The notes under the pieces: model-generated
Seen by the model: the letters and a program-made list of their open reading frames with translations, nothing else
What the model was told of the DNA's origin: nothing
Databases searched by the model: none
From: Clostridia bacterium
GTDB taxonomy: Bacteria; Bacillota; Clostridia; Christensenellales; CAG-917
DNA: 42,069 bases
Direction: 5' to 3'
Assembly: GCA_900763875.1 (NCBI GenBank)
Contig: CAAFLX010000008.1
Location: 1-42,069 of the forward strand
In this document: piece by piece, positions 34,719-42,069 of the stretch
Layout: each line of letters starts with the position of its first letter
Numbering within the stretch: the first letter of the stretch is position 1
Made by a program: the position numbers and the translations under genes

Positions 34719-34754
34719 AAAAAAGAATCTCGCAAACTATGCGAGATTCTTTTT
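34719..34754. terminator. Bidirectional terminator of the beta-helix operon
   Basis: Stem AAAAGAATCTCGCA (34721-34734), loop AACTA, and the complementary arm from TGCGAGATTC (34740) through T5, with an A6 run on the left. It also suits the minus-strand GH16 gene. Confidence 0.85.
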
Positions 34755-34876
34755 GCATTTTGCAACTTTTGTTTTAAGTTTGGACAAAATCGTTGAGATA
34801 TCCGCTTTGGGATATGTTGAATTGTCCGCATATCCGTTGTGCAAACTTTCTCAATGTGATTGCTTGCCTTTGGACG

Positions 34877-34944
34877 TGCTTTTCTAATGTGTTAGTTTAT
34901 CGACTGCGCGTGCTTTCCTAATGTGTGAGCCTATCGACTGCGCA
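34877..34944. repeat. 34-bp tandem duplication
   Basis: Two adjacent 34-bp units (34877-34910 and 34911-34944) share TGCTTT, CTAATGTGT and TATCGACTGCGC. A truncated third TGCTTTTC follows. No gene is seen in 34755-34967. Confidence 0.75.
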
Positions 34945-34967
34945 TGCTTTTCATTTATACGCGCTTG

Positions 34968-35903
34968 TCACTTGCGAGAGAATATCGAGGTGCGAGCAGG
35001 GCGGAAGGGTAGGTCGTCATAGACGGCAACGTAGTCCACAAGAAAGTCGACGGGGAACGTGCCGTCAGGGTTTTTGTCAACGCTGTTTGCAAACAGGAAT
35101 GCAGGTTTTGAAGCCTTGCCGTTTGCGCCGCCAATCTCGACAGAGAGGAACAAAAAGTCGTCAACTGCGGTGGAGATGACTTTGGAATCGGTGATTTCAT
35201 AAACGAGCTTTCTGTCGTAGTAGAAACGGTAGAATTTGTCCGTCCAATGCAAGCCGAAAGTGTGCCATTCGTCGTCGTAAATCTTGACGTGCGTTTTGCC
35301 GTACTTGTTTTTGGCAACGGTTGTGGTGTTGACAAACGCCTCTTTTTTGAGATAGTTGTTGCCATAGTCGCCAACGTGCACTGCGCATTGATAGGTGTCG
35401 ATGTCGCGCGGCATAACCTTGTCAAATACGATGGGGTTGTAGTAGGGCGATTCCATTATGTCGATTTCCGCGCCGCATACGTTCACGTCGGTGGTGTGGT
35501 GCTCCGCCATGCCTCTCGGCATAAGCCAAAATGCCGACCAAATGCCGCTCGCCTTGGGCAGAATGCACTTTGCCTCGAAATAGCCGAAGTGCGTTTCAAA
35601 CTTGTTCATTGTGTCGATTGCGCCCATATAGTAGTTGCCGTCCTCTTTTTGAACGGTGCGCAACACAAGATGACCGTCCTTGGTGAACGCTTGCTCCCTG
35701 TCCCAATATCCGCCTTTGCGCAATTCGTGATTTACGTTCCACGTTTCGGTGTTTAATTCTCCGTCAAAGTCGTCGAAAAACAGCAAATTCGCATCCGTTG
35801 AGTTGCCATACAACGACGCGTCGTTGCAGGCTGTGAAAATCGAGCCTACAAGCGTTGCCGTAAGCACGAGTAAAACCAACAAAACCAATCTCTTTTTTGC
35901 CAT
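34968..35903 (-). CDS. GH16 family glycoside hydrolase, lipoprotein
   Basis: 311-aa secreted endo-beta-glucanase-like enzyme (laminarinase/carrageenase group). The signal peptide ends in a lipobox, FTAC (C around residue 25), so it should be anchored outside the membrane. The catalytic motif is AEIDIMES: nucleophile E146, assisting D148, acid/base E151, in the ExDxxE arrangement of GH16. Family motifs include FFDDFDG, HFGYFEAKCILP and GIWSAFWLMP, then EWHTFGLHWTDKFYRFYYD. The start at 35903 has GGGAGA about 6 nt upstream. It is downstream of a second secreted lipoprotein hydrolase on the same strand but has its own promoter and a palindromic operator. Confidence 0.9.
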   Translation of the reverse strand: MAKKRLVLLVLLVLTATLVGSIFTACNDASLYGNSTDANLLFFDDFDGELNTETWNVNHELRKGGYWDREQAFTKDGHLVLRTVQKEDGNYYMGAIDTMNKFETHFGYFEAKCILPKASGIWSAFWLMPRGMAEHHTTDVNVCGAEIDIMESPYYNPIVFDKVMPRDIDTYQCAVHVGDYGNNYLKKEAFVNTTTVAKNKYGKTHVKIYDDEWHTFGLHWTDKFYRFYYDRKLVYEITDSKVISTAVDDFLFLSVEIGGANGKASKPAFLFANSVDKNPDGTFPVDFLVDYVAVYDDLPFRPARTSIFSRK

Positions 35904-35985
35904 AGTTCTCTCCCAAATACTTTCTCTATCAACCAAAAACAATACAAACTTTGCCAAAAACCAAAGCAAAACAATTTCGTATTAT

Positions 35986-36008
35986 TTTTGTCGGCATACC
36001 CGACAAAA
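35986..36008. promoter_or_regulatory. Operator-like palindrome in the GH16 leader
   Basis: Arms TTTTGTCGG (35986-35994) and CCGACAAAA (36000-36008) are perfect inverted repeats around a 5-bp centre, about 10-30 nt downstream of the predicted transcription start. No U-run follows, so a repressor site is more likely than a terminator (inference). Confidence 0.5.
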
Positions 36009-36024
36009 CGTTTGATATATTTAT

Positions 36025-36053
36025 ATAGTAGAGAAAAATATGAACAAAGTCAA
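36025..36053 (-). promoter_or_regulatory. Promoter of the GH16 gene
   Basis: Minus-strand TTGACT (36048-36053), a 17-bp spacer and TACTAT (36025-36030). An inverted repeat, GATTTTCTTT (36058-36067) with AAAGAAAATC (36072-36081), abuts the -35 on the upstream side. Confidence 0.45.
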
Positions 36054-36128
36054 TGGTGATTTTCTTTGAAAAAAGAAAATCGCACCCAAAATCTATATTT
36101 ATCGGTACGATTTTCAAAAAGTGTGAAG

Positions 36129-37046
36129 TTATCTTTTCGGCGCGGCGGTTTTGGTTGTTTGAAAAATCAGCTTTGCAAAGTCGTAGAGTGCTTGCCGCCA
36201 TACGGACGGGTCGTGCGTGCCGAGGTATTGCTTTGTCAAATGAGTTATTCCGTTTTGGGTGAGTTTTTCGTCGATTTTGGGGAAGAAAAGCCCCGTTGAC
36301 ATGTCGTATTTGCCGATTGCAAGCATTACTAGGTCAAAGCGTTTGCCATCGTCGTATTGGAAGTCGGGCACGGTTGTGTCAAAGGATACGACGTTGTTGC
36401 CGAAACCCGAGGGCGAAAAAGCACCGACGTAGTTGAAACAATCTTGATTGGCAAAGGCGGTGAGCAACGCCTCTCGTCCGCCCATTGAAAAGCCCGCAAT
36501 TGCCGTGTTTTCTCTGCCTTGCAAGGTCGCAAAACGTTTGTTGACGTAGGGCATAAGCGACGTTACGATTTCCTCGCCCGTTTTGTCGAACATAGCGCAA
36601 TAGTCGGTTGAGAACGCGTCGGGAATCTCGCCTGCCGTGACGTTGCTGTCCACCGATACGACAATCATTTGCGCCACGCCTTCATCGACGAAAAGATTTT
36701 GCACAACGTATTTTGCGCTGCACAATTCGAGCCACGTCGTATGGTTGCAAGCCATACCATGCAAGAGATAGAGGACGGGATAGCGTTTGCTCTCGTCATA
36801 GTTTGGCGGCAGGGTGACGTACGCCTTGCGCTCTGTGCCGGTGACTTTGGAAGTGTAGGTTATCTCGACGTCGTCGCCATAGACGTAGCCCTCTTTTTTC
36901 TCAAAAAACTCAGGCTCGTGCTCCTCAGGCTCGGTTGCAGAGGGCGGAGTGGGCGAGGGAGAGTCTTGCTTGTCGCACGCGAAAAGAGAAAAGCACGCCG
37001 TGAGTGCCACTATGCAAACAATAAGCGATTTTGCGATTTTTCTCAT
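36129..37046 (-). CDS. Secreted lipoprotein esterase (esterase D / feruloyl-esterase-like)
   Basis: 305-aa alpha/beta-hydrolase of the putative-esterase family seen in xylanase-linked feruloyl esterases. The signal peptide ends in the lipobox LFAC, followed by a Pro/Glu-rich linker (to about residue 50). Seen: RKAYVTLPPNYDESKRYPVLYLLHG, nucleophile S187 in GFSMGG, a candidate acid in IGKYDMSTG, and catalytic histidine H278 in GTHDPSVWRQAL. AAGGAG lies 8 nt before the ATG. Together with the downstream GH16 enzyme it suggests surface attack on an esterified plant or algal polysaccharide (inference). The substrate cannot be read from sequence. Confidence 0.87.
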   Translation of the reverse strand: MRKIAKSLIVCIVALTACFSLFACDKQDSPSPTPPSATEPEEHEPEFFEKKEGYVYGDDVEITYTSKVTGTERKAYVTLPPNYDESKRYPVLYLLHGMACNHTTWLELCSAKYVVQNLFVDEGVAQMIVVSVDSNVTAGEIPDAFSTDYCAMFDKTGEEIVTSLMPYVNKRFATLQGRENTAIAGFSMGGREALLTAFANQDCFNYVGAFSPSGFGNNVVSFDTTVPDFQYDDGKRFDLVMLAIGKYDMSTGLFFPKIDEKLTQNGITHLTKQYLGTHDPSVWRQALYDFAKLIFQTTKTAAPKR

Positions 37047-37153
37047 ACGCTTTGCTCCTTGACAAGTCCTCGATTGTCTAAAATCAATATATCACTTTTT
37101 TGCCAAAGAGAATACTACATTTTGTATGATTCTTTCAATTTAAGACTTTCAAC

Positions 37154-37194
37154 AAAAAAACGGACGCTCGAATGATTGTTTCGACGTCCGTTTT
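37154..37194 (-). terminator. Terminator of the lysine ABC operon
   Basis: Arms AAAACGGACG (37157-37166) and CGTCCGTTTT (37185-37194) with an inner TCGAA/TTCGA pairing. Seven U residues follow on the minus strand. It lies about 260 nt after the ATPase stop. Nothing recognisable occupies 37195-37455. Confidence 0.6.
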
Positions 37195-37455
37195 CGATGT
37201 GTTTTTTATTGTTTCTAGCACCTTGTTGAAGTGCTCGGGTGGGGTGATAGCGCGGCAATCTTTGCCATTTGCGCAAGCGATTTGCGGCTGTTGTAAGTTG
37301 CAGCATATCACGCAATCGATGTTTTATAGCTTTGTTTTTGCAAGATAAACGGCAAATTCGGAGATTTTGTGCGAAAATTCAGTTTATCCTCTTTTGAAAT
37401 CGGCGTGCGCTCGGTTTCGCATATCGCCTTTGACTGCCGCTTGCAAAAGTCGCGC

Positions 37456-38343
37456 TTAGGCGTTTTGCTTTTCGGCAAGCATACGGGATAGGAATGCTTT
37501 GGTGCGCTCTTCCTTGGGGGCGGTGAAGATTTGGTCGGGAGTGCCGCTTTCGACAATCACGCCTCCGTCCATAAACACCACCTTGTTTGCCACGTCGCGC
37601 GCAAAGGTCATCTCGTGCGTGACGACAATCATCGTCAGTCCTGCCTCTGCAAGCCCTTTCATAACTTCAAGCACTTCGCCCACCATTTCGGGGTCGAGGG
37701 CGGAAGTCGGCTCGTCAAAGAGTATGACTTCGGGGGACATTGCAAGGGCGCGAGCGATTGCCACGCGTTGTTTTTGTCCGCCCGAGAGTTGGCGCGGCTT
37801 TGCGTTGACGTATGCGCTCATTCCCACAAGTTCGAGATATTTCATTGCAACCGCGTTTGCCTCGTCCTTTTTCATTTTGAGCACTTTGCGAGGGCCTATG
37901 GTGCAGTTTGCAAGCACGCTCAAATTGTTGAAGAGGTTGAAGGATTGAAACACCATTGTCACTTTTTCGCGGTATTTTGCCGCACTCTTGGTTTTTGTCA
38001 CGTCCTCGCCGTGGAAGAAGATTTGCCCCGACGTCGGCGTTTCAAAGAGGTTGATGCAACGAAGCAGGGTGGATTTGCCGCTGCCCGACGAGCCGATTAT
38101 GCAGGTGACGTCGCCTTTTTCAACGTCAAAGTCGATGTCTGCAAGCACGCCGTGTGTGCCGAAACTCTTGCCGAGGTGGCGAATTTCGATGATAGGCTCG
38201 TTTTGCGCCCTCTCCGTCAAATCGTCGGATAGCGGAGCGGTTTGGGCGTCGGTTGCATCGTTTGTCAAGATATCTGCGTTGTCAAGCGCGTCGGTTTGAG
38301 AGCCGTTTGCCGCAACGTCATAAACGTTTGTGTTTTCGCTCAT
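37456..38343 (-). CDS. Polar amino acid ABC importer ATPase (GlnQ/HisP-like)
   Basis: 295-aa ATPase that powers the upstream-encoded binding protein-permease. Walker A GSSGSGKST, Q-loop VFQSFNLFNNLSV, signature LSGGQKQR, Walker B VILFDEPTSALD and H-loop VVTHEM are all intact. The GlnQ-type core starts at about residue 50. Before it is an unusual acidic, Asp/Asn/Thr-rich extension of nearly 50 residues. The start codon overlaps the stop of the preceding gene (ATGA, 38340-38343). By operon position under a lysine riboswitch the transported substrate is probably lysine. Confidence 0.93.
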   Translation of the reverse strand: MSENTNVYDVAANGSQTDALDNADILTNDATDAQTAPLSDDLTERAQNEPIIEIRHLGKSFGTHGVLADIDFDVEKGDVTCIIGSSGSGKSTLLRCINLFETPTSGQIFFHGEDVTKTKSAAKYREKVTMVFQSFNLFNNLSVLANCTIGPRKVLKMKKDEANAVAMKYLELVGMSAYVNAKPRQLSGGQKQRVAIARALAMSPEVILFDEPTSALDPEMVGEVLEVMKGLAEAGLTMIVVTHEMTFARDVANKVVFMDGGVIVESGTPDQIFTAPKEERTKAFLSRMLAEKQNA

Positions 38344-39995
38344 TGTTCGTTTCCTCCCATTGCTTGTTTTTCACGGAGCATAGATTCGGCGTCCATGTTT
38401 TGAGAACCCATGATTTGATAGTCCTTTTTGCCGTCCATTTTCTTTTCGATGAGGCGCAAAATTCTGGTTATCGTAAACGTAAGGATAAAGTAGATTGCAG
38501 CAATCACAAGATAGGTTTCAAATATCGCGTAGGTGTGCATCGCGATGTCTTTGCCATAGAAGAACAGCTCTGTGAATCCGATGACGTTGAGCACCGAGGT
38601 GTCCTTGATGTTGATGACAAATTCGTTTGCCACGCTGGGCATAATGTTGCGCAACACTTGCGGCAAAACGATGTTCCACATAGTTTGCGAGTGCGTCATA
38701 CCGATTGCTTGCGCGCCCTCGAATTGACCTTTGTCGATTGAGATGATGCCGCCTCTGACGATTTCCGCCATGTACGCGCCCGTGTTTATGGATACGATAA
38801 TCAAACCTGCAACGGTGACGTTCATCGTACTGCCGTTGTTTAGAAGTGCAAAGCCCCAGAAGATGACCATTGCTTGCACCATCATAGGCGTGCCGCGGAA
38901 TATCTCGATGTATGCCGACAAAATGAAGTCGCCAATCTTTTTGAGCACTGCCAAAAACTTGTTTTGGGGAGAGCCGAGAGTGCGGTAGATACCTATCAAA
39001 ACACCGATAAGCAAGCCCACAATCGTGCCGACGATTGCCACCAAAAGGGTGTAACCGACGCCTTTCAAAATCGATGTAAAGTATTTGCTGAAAATATGTC
39101 CGATTCTTGCAAAGAAAGTTTCGGGTGCGTTGGAGTTTTCGGTTGCATATTTCACTGCGTCTTGCATGATTTCAAGTCTGTCTTGGCTTGAAAGGTTGAG
39201 AAGAACGGTGTTGATGGCGTCCTTTAATTCCGAGCCGTATCTCATACCGATTGCAATTTGAGTGTCTTCTGCTGTGGCGGTAAAACCGTTTTTGTTGTTG
39301 GTGAGGTGGACGTAGGTCAAATCCTTGTTGGCGGCGCAGTCCGCAATCGCGCCCGGCTCTTCTGCAACGTATCCGTCAATCGTGTTGGCTTTAAGCGCGC
39401 TCGTCATGAGAGGGAACGTGGACATCGGAGTGCCCGCTTTTATACCGTGTGCGGCGGCTTGCGATTGGAGTGCGTCGTTGTGAAAAGTGCCTTGTTGCGC
39501 CACGAGGTTTGCGCCGTTGAAGTCGGCAAGACTTTTTGCACTTTCCCATTTGCTGCCTTTTTTGACAACTACGACAAGGTTGCTCTCATAATAAGATTCG
39601 GAAAAATCAATGGACGCGCGCCTTTCATCGGTGGGGCTCATGCCTGCGATAACAAGGTCAAGCGTGCCAGCTTTTACGCCCGGAACGAGAGAGTCCCATT
39701 CGGTTTTCATAATCACAAGTTCACGATTGAGGGCCTCTGCAATGCGCTTTGCAATCAGAACGTCATAGCCGTTGGCGTATCCGTCCGCATTTGAGATTTT
39801 CACCGCGCCGTTTTGGTCTGTCTGTTGAGTGAAGTTGAAGGGAATGTAGGCACATTCAAGTCCGACAACAAGTTTTTCTTTTGCGGCGGCATCGGGTTCG
39901 TCGCCTTTCTTGTTGCACGCTGTCATAAGGACAAGACTGCCTGCCAAAATCGACAAAACCAGTATCAAAACTAGGATTTTGACTGTCTTTTTCAT
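38340..39995 (-). CDS. Fused substrate-binding lipoprotein and permease of a lysine ABC importer
   Basis: 551-aa fusion. The N-terminal signal peptide ends in the lipobox LMTAC, tethering an extracellular solute-binding domain of the polar amino acid type (about residues 40-285; YIPFNFTQ, GYDVLIAKRIAEAL, LDLVIAGMSPTDERR, VAEEPGAI). A HisM/GlnP-type permease follows (about 320-525, five helices). Its cytoplasmic EAA loop EGAQAIGMTHSQTMWNIVLPQ docks the ATPase. The C-terminus is a charged cytosolic tail. Such binding-protein/permease fusions are known in Gram-positive bacteria. AGGAG is 8 nt before the ATG at 39995. The frame extends 73 codons upstream only because it crosses the riboswitch. 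The transcript starts with a lysine riboswitch, so uptake should be shut off by lysine. Confidence 0.93.
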   Translation of the reverse strand: MKKTVKILVLILVLSILAGSLVLMTACNKKGDEPDAAAKEKLVVGLECAYIPFNFTQQTDQNGAVKISNADGYANGYDVLIAKRIAEALNRELVIMKTEWDSLVPGVKAGTLDLVIAGMSPTDERRASIDFSESYYESNLVVVVKKGSKWESAKSLADFNGANLVAQQGTFHNDALQSQAAAHGIKAGTPMSTFPLMTSALKANTIDGYVAEEPGAIADCAANKDLTYVHLTNNKNGFTATAEDTQIAIGMRYGSELKDAINTVLLNLSSQDRLEIMQDAVKYATENSNAPETFFARIGHIFSKYFTSILKGVGYTLLVAIVGTIVGLLIGVLIGIYRTLGSPQNKFLAVLKKIGDFILSAYIEIFRGTPMMVQAMVIFWGFALLNNGSTMNVTVAGLIIVSINTGAYMAEIVRGGIISIDKGQFEGAQAIGMTHSQTMWNIVLPQVLRNIMPSVANEFVINIKDTSVLNVIGFTELFFYGKDIAMHTYAIFETYLVIAAIYFILTFTITRILRLIEKKMDGKKDYQIMGSQNMDAESMLREKQAMGGNEQ

Positions 39996-40052
39996 TGTTG
40001 TTTCTCCTGCGAAAAGTATTTTTACAAATCGACGGGCAACGACATCGAGGAT

Positions 40053-40085
40053 AAAAAAATCCGCAATGCCAACAACATTGCGGAT
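40053..40085 (-). terminator. Riboswitch-controlled terminator
   Basis: In minus-strand RNA, ATCCGCAATG (complement of 40076-40085) pairs with CATTGCGGAT (complement of 40059-40068), followed by seven U residues. It directly follows the lysine aptamer, the usual expression platform for lysine-induced termination. Confidence 0.85.
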
Positions 40086-40106
40086 ATAAAAATATCGCTC
40101 AACGTT

Positions 40107-40263
40107 GATAGCGCTCCACCTTGCGGTGACAGTACAACGCATATTCTGCGTTGTCCCAAGAACGATTGCTCCAGACCGAACATATCCTTCTTTCGGCGGA
40201 TTTCCCTTTGCCACCGCAACGTGGTCTGCGTTGTCGGCTTGTCATAAAATCCGCACCTCTATC
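40107..40263 (-). ncRNA. Lysine riboswitch (L-box) aptamer
   Basis: Read on the minus strand the element starts GATAGAGGTGCGG, contains GGGAAATCCGCCGAAAG, and ends ACTGTCACC...GGTGGAGCGCTATC. These are the conserved blocks of the L-box family (RF00168). GATAG (40259-40263) and CTATC (40107-40111) close the P1 stem. A terminator follows immediately and then the binding protein-permease gene. In known L-boxes bound lysine favours termination. This assigns lysine as the likely substrate of the downstream transporter. Confidence 0.9.
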
Positions 40264-40277
40264 GAGATGATGGTCAA

Positions 40278-40306
40278 AGTGTAGCATGTCTTTTGCCCAA
40301 AGTCTA
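40278..40306 (-). promoter_or_regulatory. Possible promoter of the lysine transporter operon
   Basis: Minus-strand TAGACT (40301-40306), a 17-bp spacer and TACACT (40278-40283), just upstream of the riboswitch. The boxes are weak. A TTGACA further upstream is too far from any -10. Confidence 0.4.
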
Positions 40307-40345
40307 GCGTTTTATGTCAAAAGAAAAGAAAAATTGCAAAAACGC

Positions 40346-40374
40346 TTGTCTACACCGCAAAAATGATGTACTAT
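40346..40374 (+). promoter_or_regulatory. Promoter of tRNA-Ala
   Basis: TTGTCT (40346-40351), a 17-bp spacer and TACTAT (40369-40374), about 28 nt before the mature tRNA. Confidence 0.6.
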
Positions 40375-40401
40375 ATGTGAGCAAAACAAATTTGACCTCG
40401 T

Positions 40402-40477
<76 letters not shown>

Positions 40478-40491
40478 TTAATTGAACAAAT

Positions 40492-40523
40492 GACAATACG
40501 ATTGAAAGTATTGTCTTTTTTTT
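40492..40523 (+). terminator. Terminator of tRNA-Ala
   Basis: Stem GACAATAC (40492-40499) with GTATTGTC (40508-40515), followed by eight T. Confidence 0.85.
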
Positions 40524-40629
40524 ACGCTTAAACTAAACTTTTTATATGTTTAAATGTGCTAACGATTTAAAAATCAGCAATATATAGTTATTAAGAAAAA
40601 AATAAAACAATCGAAAATCATTTATGGTA

Positions 40630-40688
40630 TTGCTTTTTTGCAGGGTTAATGTTATGATGACTTTAGTAAAAAATCAGTAATTTTTTAC
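40630..40688 (+). promoter_or_regulatory. Promoter and palindromic operator of the AT-rich gene
   Basis: TTGCTT (40630-40635), a 17-bp spacer and TATGAT (40653-40658). Seven bases later comes a perfect inverted repeat, GTAAAAAAT (40666-40674) with ATTTTTTAC (40680-40688), covering the expected transcription start. It looks like a repressor site (inference). Confidence 0.5.
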
Positions 40689-40736
40689 CGAATCAATTTA
40701 TAATATTGATTTTAATACTTATTAGTAGGAGGTTTA

Positions 40737-42053
40737 ATGAGAGAGAAAAAGAAGTCGGAAAAGGGAATTTTAACCTTGTTTGTTATGGGTGAAATTATTA
40801 CTTTTGGATTCATATGCTTATTGCAATTTGTAAGCGCTAGTGAAAATCTTGCAGGATTTATATGCACATTACTTGCGATGCACGTTGGAATTGTATGTTT
40901 TATCTTAAGTAAGAAACTATTTAAAACTAAGGTCAAAATTCGTAAACATTATTATGTCGAGTACATAATGCTTGTATTCTATATACCATTTATTGTACTA
41001 GCAATCGCTAAGGTTCCAATCGATAGAACTGTAAAATTACCCATTATATTTTCGTTAACAGGGGTATGCGTAATAATAAGCGCAATAAATGACTATATGC
41101 TTGCAAAAAAATTATTTTCAAAGGATGGGAATGTTATGAAAAAAGAAAATTTTAAGAGTATTAGAATATGTGATAATTTTTATCAATCTTCTAGTTTCTT
41201 CCCTATGCCTACATTATTAGTAGGTACATTAGCTGAAGATGGTAGCACAACTTATGGTGCTTATTCTTTATGCTTTCCATTTTATATTGCCGGTAAAGAC
41301 TATCACGCAATGGTCTTAAATTGTAGAAATACATCAAATACATGTAAAAACATTTTAAGAACCGGTAAATGTACATTAAACTTTGTACCGGATGATAAAG
41401 CTATTTTAAGAGAAACAGTCAGATTAGGTTTTCCCGGTGATGGTGCAAAAGAAAAAATGAAAGATTTCTCATTAACTATGATTGATGGCGAAATGCAAAA
41501 AGAACACCCGGAAGAAAAATTTCCTAAAATAATTGAAGAATGCTTCCAAGTATTTGAATGTACATGGATGAAAGAAGTTGATGGAGCACAAGATGATGTA
41601 GTTAGAGAATCTTATCAACCTCCATACCACACATGCAATGGTATTACTTCTGAATTCGGAGCACATTTTGTTTTAAGAATCGACAAGATTTTATTAAAAG
41701 AACAATATCATAAGACAATTCTTGAAGGCGTTAAAGCATCAGGCTTCCCACCACTTCCTGTTGATTATGGTTATCGTGATAGTAAAAACTTCTGGATTGC
41801 TAGAAAGAAAAAGCCATACGCAGAAACAGTTCAAGCTAAGGCTGTTGATGTTCAATCGGTTATGTATGCAGCTAATAGAATCGATCCTGAAATTCAATTT
41901 ACGAAAGAAGCTTGTGAAAAATTAACAAAAGTTCCACGTATCTTTTTAACTAAAGTTCTTAATGGCTGTGTCGATTGGGCTCGTAAACATGATGTTAAAT
42001 TAATTCTTCCTGAACATATGGATAAAATTAATAATAAGCATGCTGATGAATAA
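40737..42053 (+). CDS. Membrane domain fused to flavin-reductase-like and PCP_red-like domains
   Basis: 438-aa protein in three parts. Residues 1-130 form four TM helices. Residues about 145-330 resemble the FMN-binding split-barrel flavin reductase family (SSSFFPMPTLLVGTLAEDGST, then CRNTSNTCKNILRTGKCTLNFV, then FECTWMKEVDG and HFVLRIDKILL). The last 50 residues (FTKEACEKLTKVPRIFLTKV...CVDWARKHDVKLILPEHM) look like a PCP_red domain, the short module at the end of light-independent protochlorophyllide reductase subunits. A redox role at the membrane is plausible; substrate unknown. AGGAGG is 4 nt before the ATG. Codon use is strongly AT-biased (TTA, AGA, AAA, ATA), unlike every other gene here, suggesting transfer or a contig join. 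Confidence 0.7.
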   Translation: MREKKKSEKGILTLFVMGEIITFGFICLLQFVSASENLAGFICTLLAMHVGIVCFILSKKLFKTKVKIRKHYYVEYIMLVFYIPFIVLAIAKVPIDRTVKLPIIFSLTGVCVIISAINDYMLAKKLFSKDGNVMKKENFKSIRICDNFYQSSSFFPMPTLLVGTLAEDGSTTYGAYSLCFPFYIAGKDYHAMVLNCRNTSNTCKNILRTGKCTLNFVPDDKAILRETVRLGFPGDGAKEKMKDFSLTMIDGEMQKEHPEEKFPKIIEECFQVFECTWMKEVDGAQDDVVRESYQPPYHTCNGITSEFGAHFVLRIDKILLKEQYHKTILEGVKASGFPPLPVDYGYRDSKNFWIARKKKPYAETVQAKAVDVQSVMYAANRIDPEIQFTKEACEKLTKVPRIFLTKVLNGCVDWARKHDVKLILPEHMDKINNKHADE

Positions 42054-42069
42054 TAGAACATTTAGAAAT

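Noticed and set aside
40107..40263. T-box or other amino-acid leader upstream of the ABC operon
   Set aside because: No T-box TGGN bulge or specifier region; the conserved blocks match the lysine riboswitch.

Overview
The window looks like a chromosomal contig from an uncultured, gut-type member of the Bacillota (class Clostridia, perhaps a Christensenellales-like lineage). This is inference from strong AGGAGG-type ribosome binding sites, sigma-A-like promoters, intrinsic terminators after most genes, a lysine riboswitch, GPH, BrnQ and CPA2 transporters, Gram-positive style lipoproteins, and intergenic DNA full of palindromic repeats. I recognise 27 protein genes and one tRNA. Most genes have mid-range GC; the last gene (from 40737) is clearly AT-richer.

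Layout. 0-3.6 kb: a GPH sugar symporter converges on a GH27 alpha-galactosidase, apparently an alpha-galactoside use pair. 3.9-9.1 kb: a CtpE-like P-type ATPase, a PepSY-like lipoprotein, a 1.2 kb repeat field without genes, and an HU protein. 9.5-12.7 kb: a class III aminotransferase and a double-domain class II aldolase, each with its own promoter (sharing a near-identical -10 region) and its own terminator. 12.8-18.3 kb: small membrane proteins, brnQ with a promoter-proximal terminator, trmL and a TM2 protein. 18.6-22.9 kb: the glycolytic genes pgk, tpiA and gpmI, with a dispersed repeat between pgk and tpiA. 23.4-24.7 kb: a CPA2 cation/proton antiporter bracketed by two direct copies of the same dispersed repeat.

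25.3-34.5 kb is the most unusual locus: a small membrane protein, an ABC ATPase, a 12-TM ABC permease overlapping it by 4 nt, and two large tandem paralogous surface proteins (membrane-anchored, BIG2-like Ig domains followed by a parallel beta-helix). The spacing implies one transcription unit, and I know of no named system with this composition. 35-37 kb: two secreted lipoprotein hydrolases, GH16 and a feruloyl-esterase-like enzyme. 37.4-40.3 kb: an amino-acid ABC importer (ATPase plus fused binding protein-permease) under a lysine riboswitch, which makes lysine the probable substrate. 40.4-42 kb: tRNA-Ala(GGC), then an AT-rich gene fusing a membrane domain, a flavin-reductase-like barrel and a PCP_red-like tail.

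Non-coding structure is unusually rich: four copies of a modular repeat of about 225-300 bp, two arrays of tiny variable hairpins separated by an ATATCA(C) linker, a 93-bp duplication, several intergenic tracts with about 11-bp periodicity (phased A-tracts), a 32-bp perfect purine-pyrimidine alternation in front of the ABC locus, and several operator-like palindromes. All annotation is by reading the sequence; no database search was possible.
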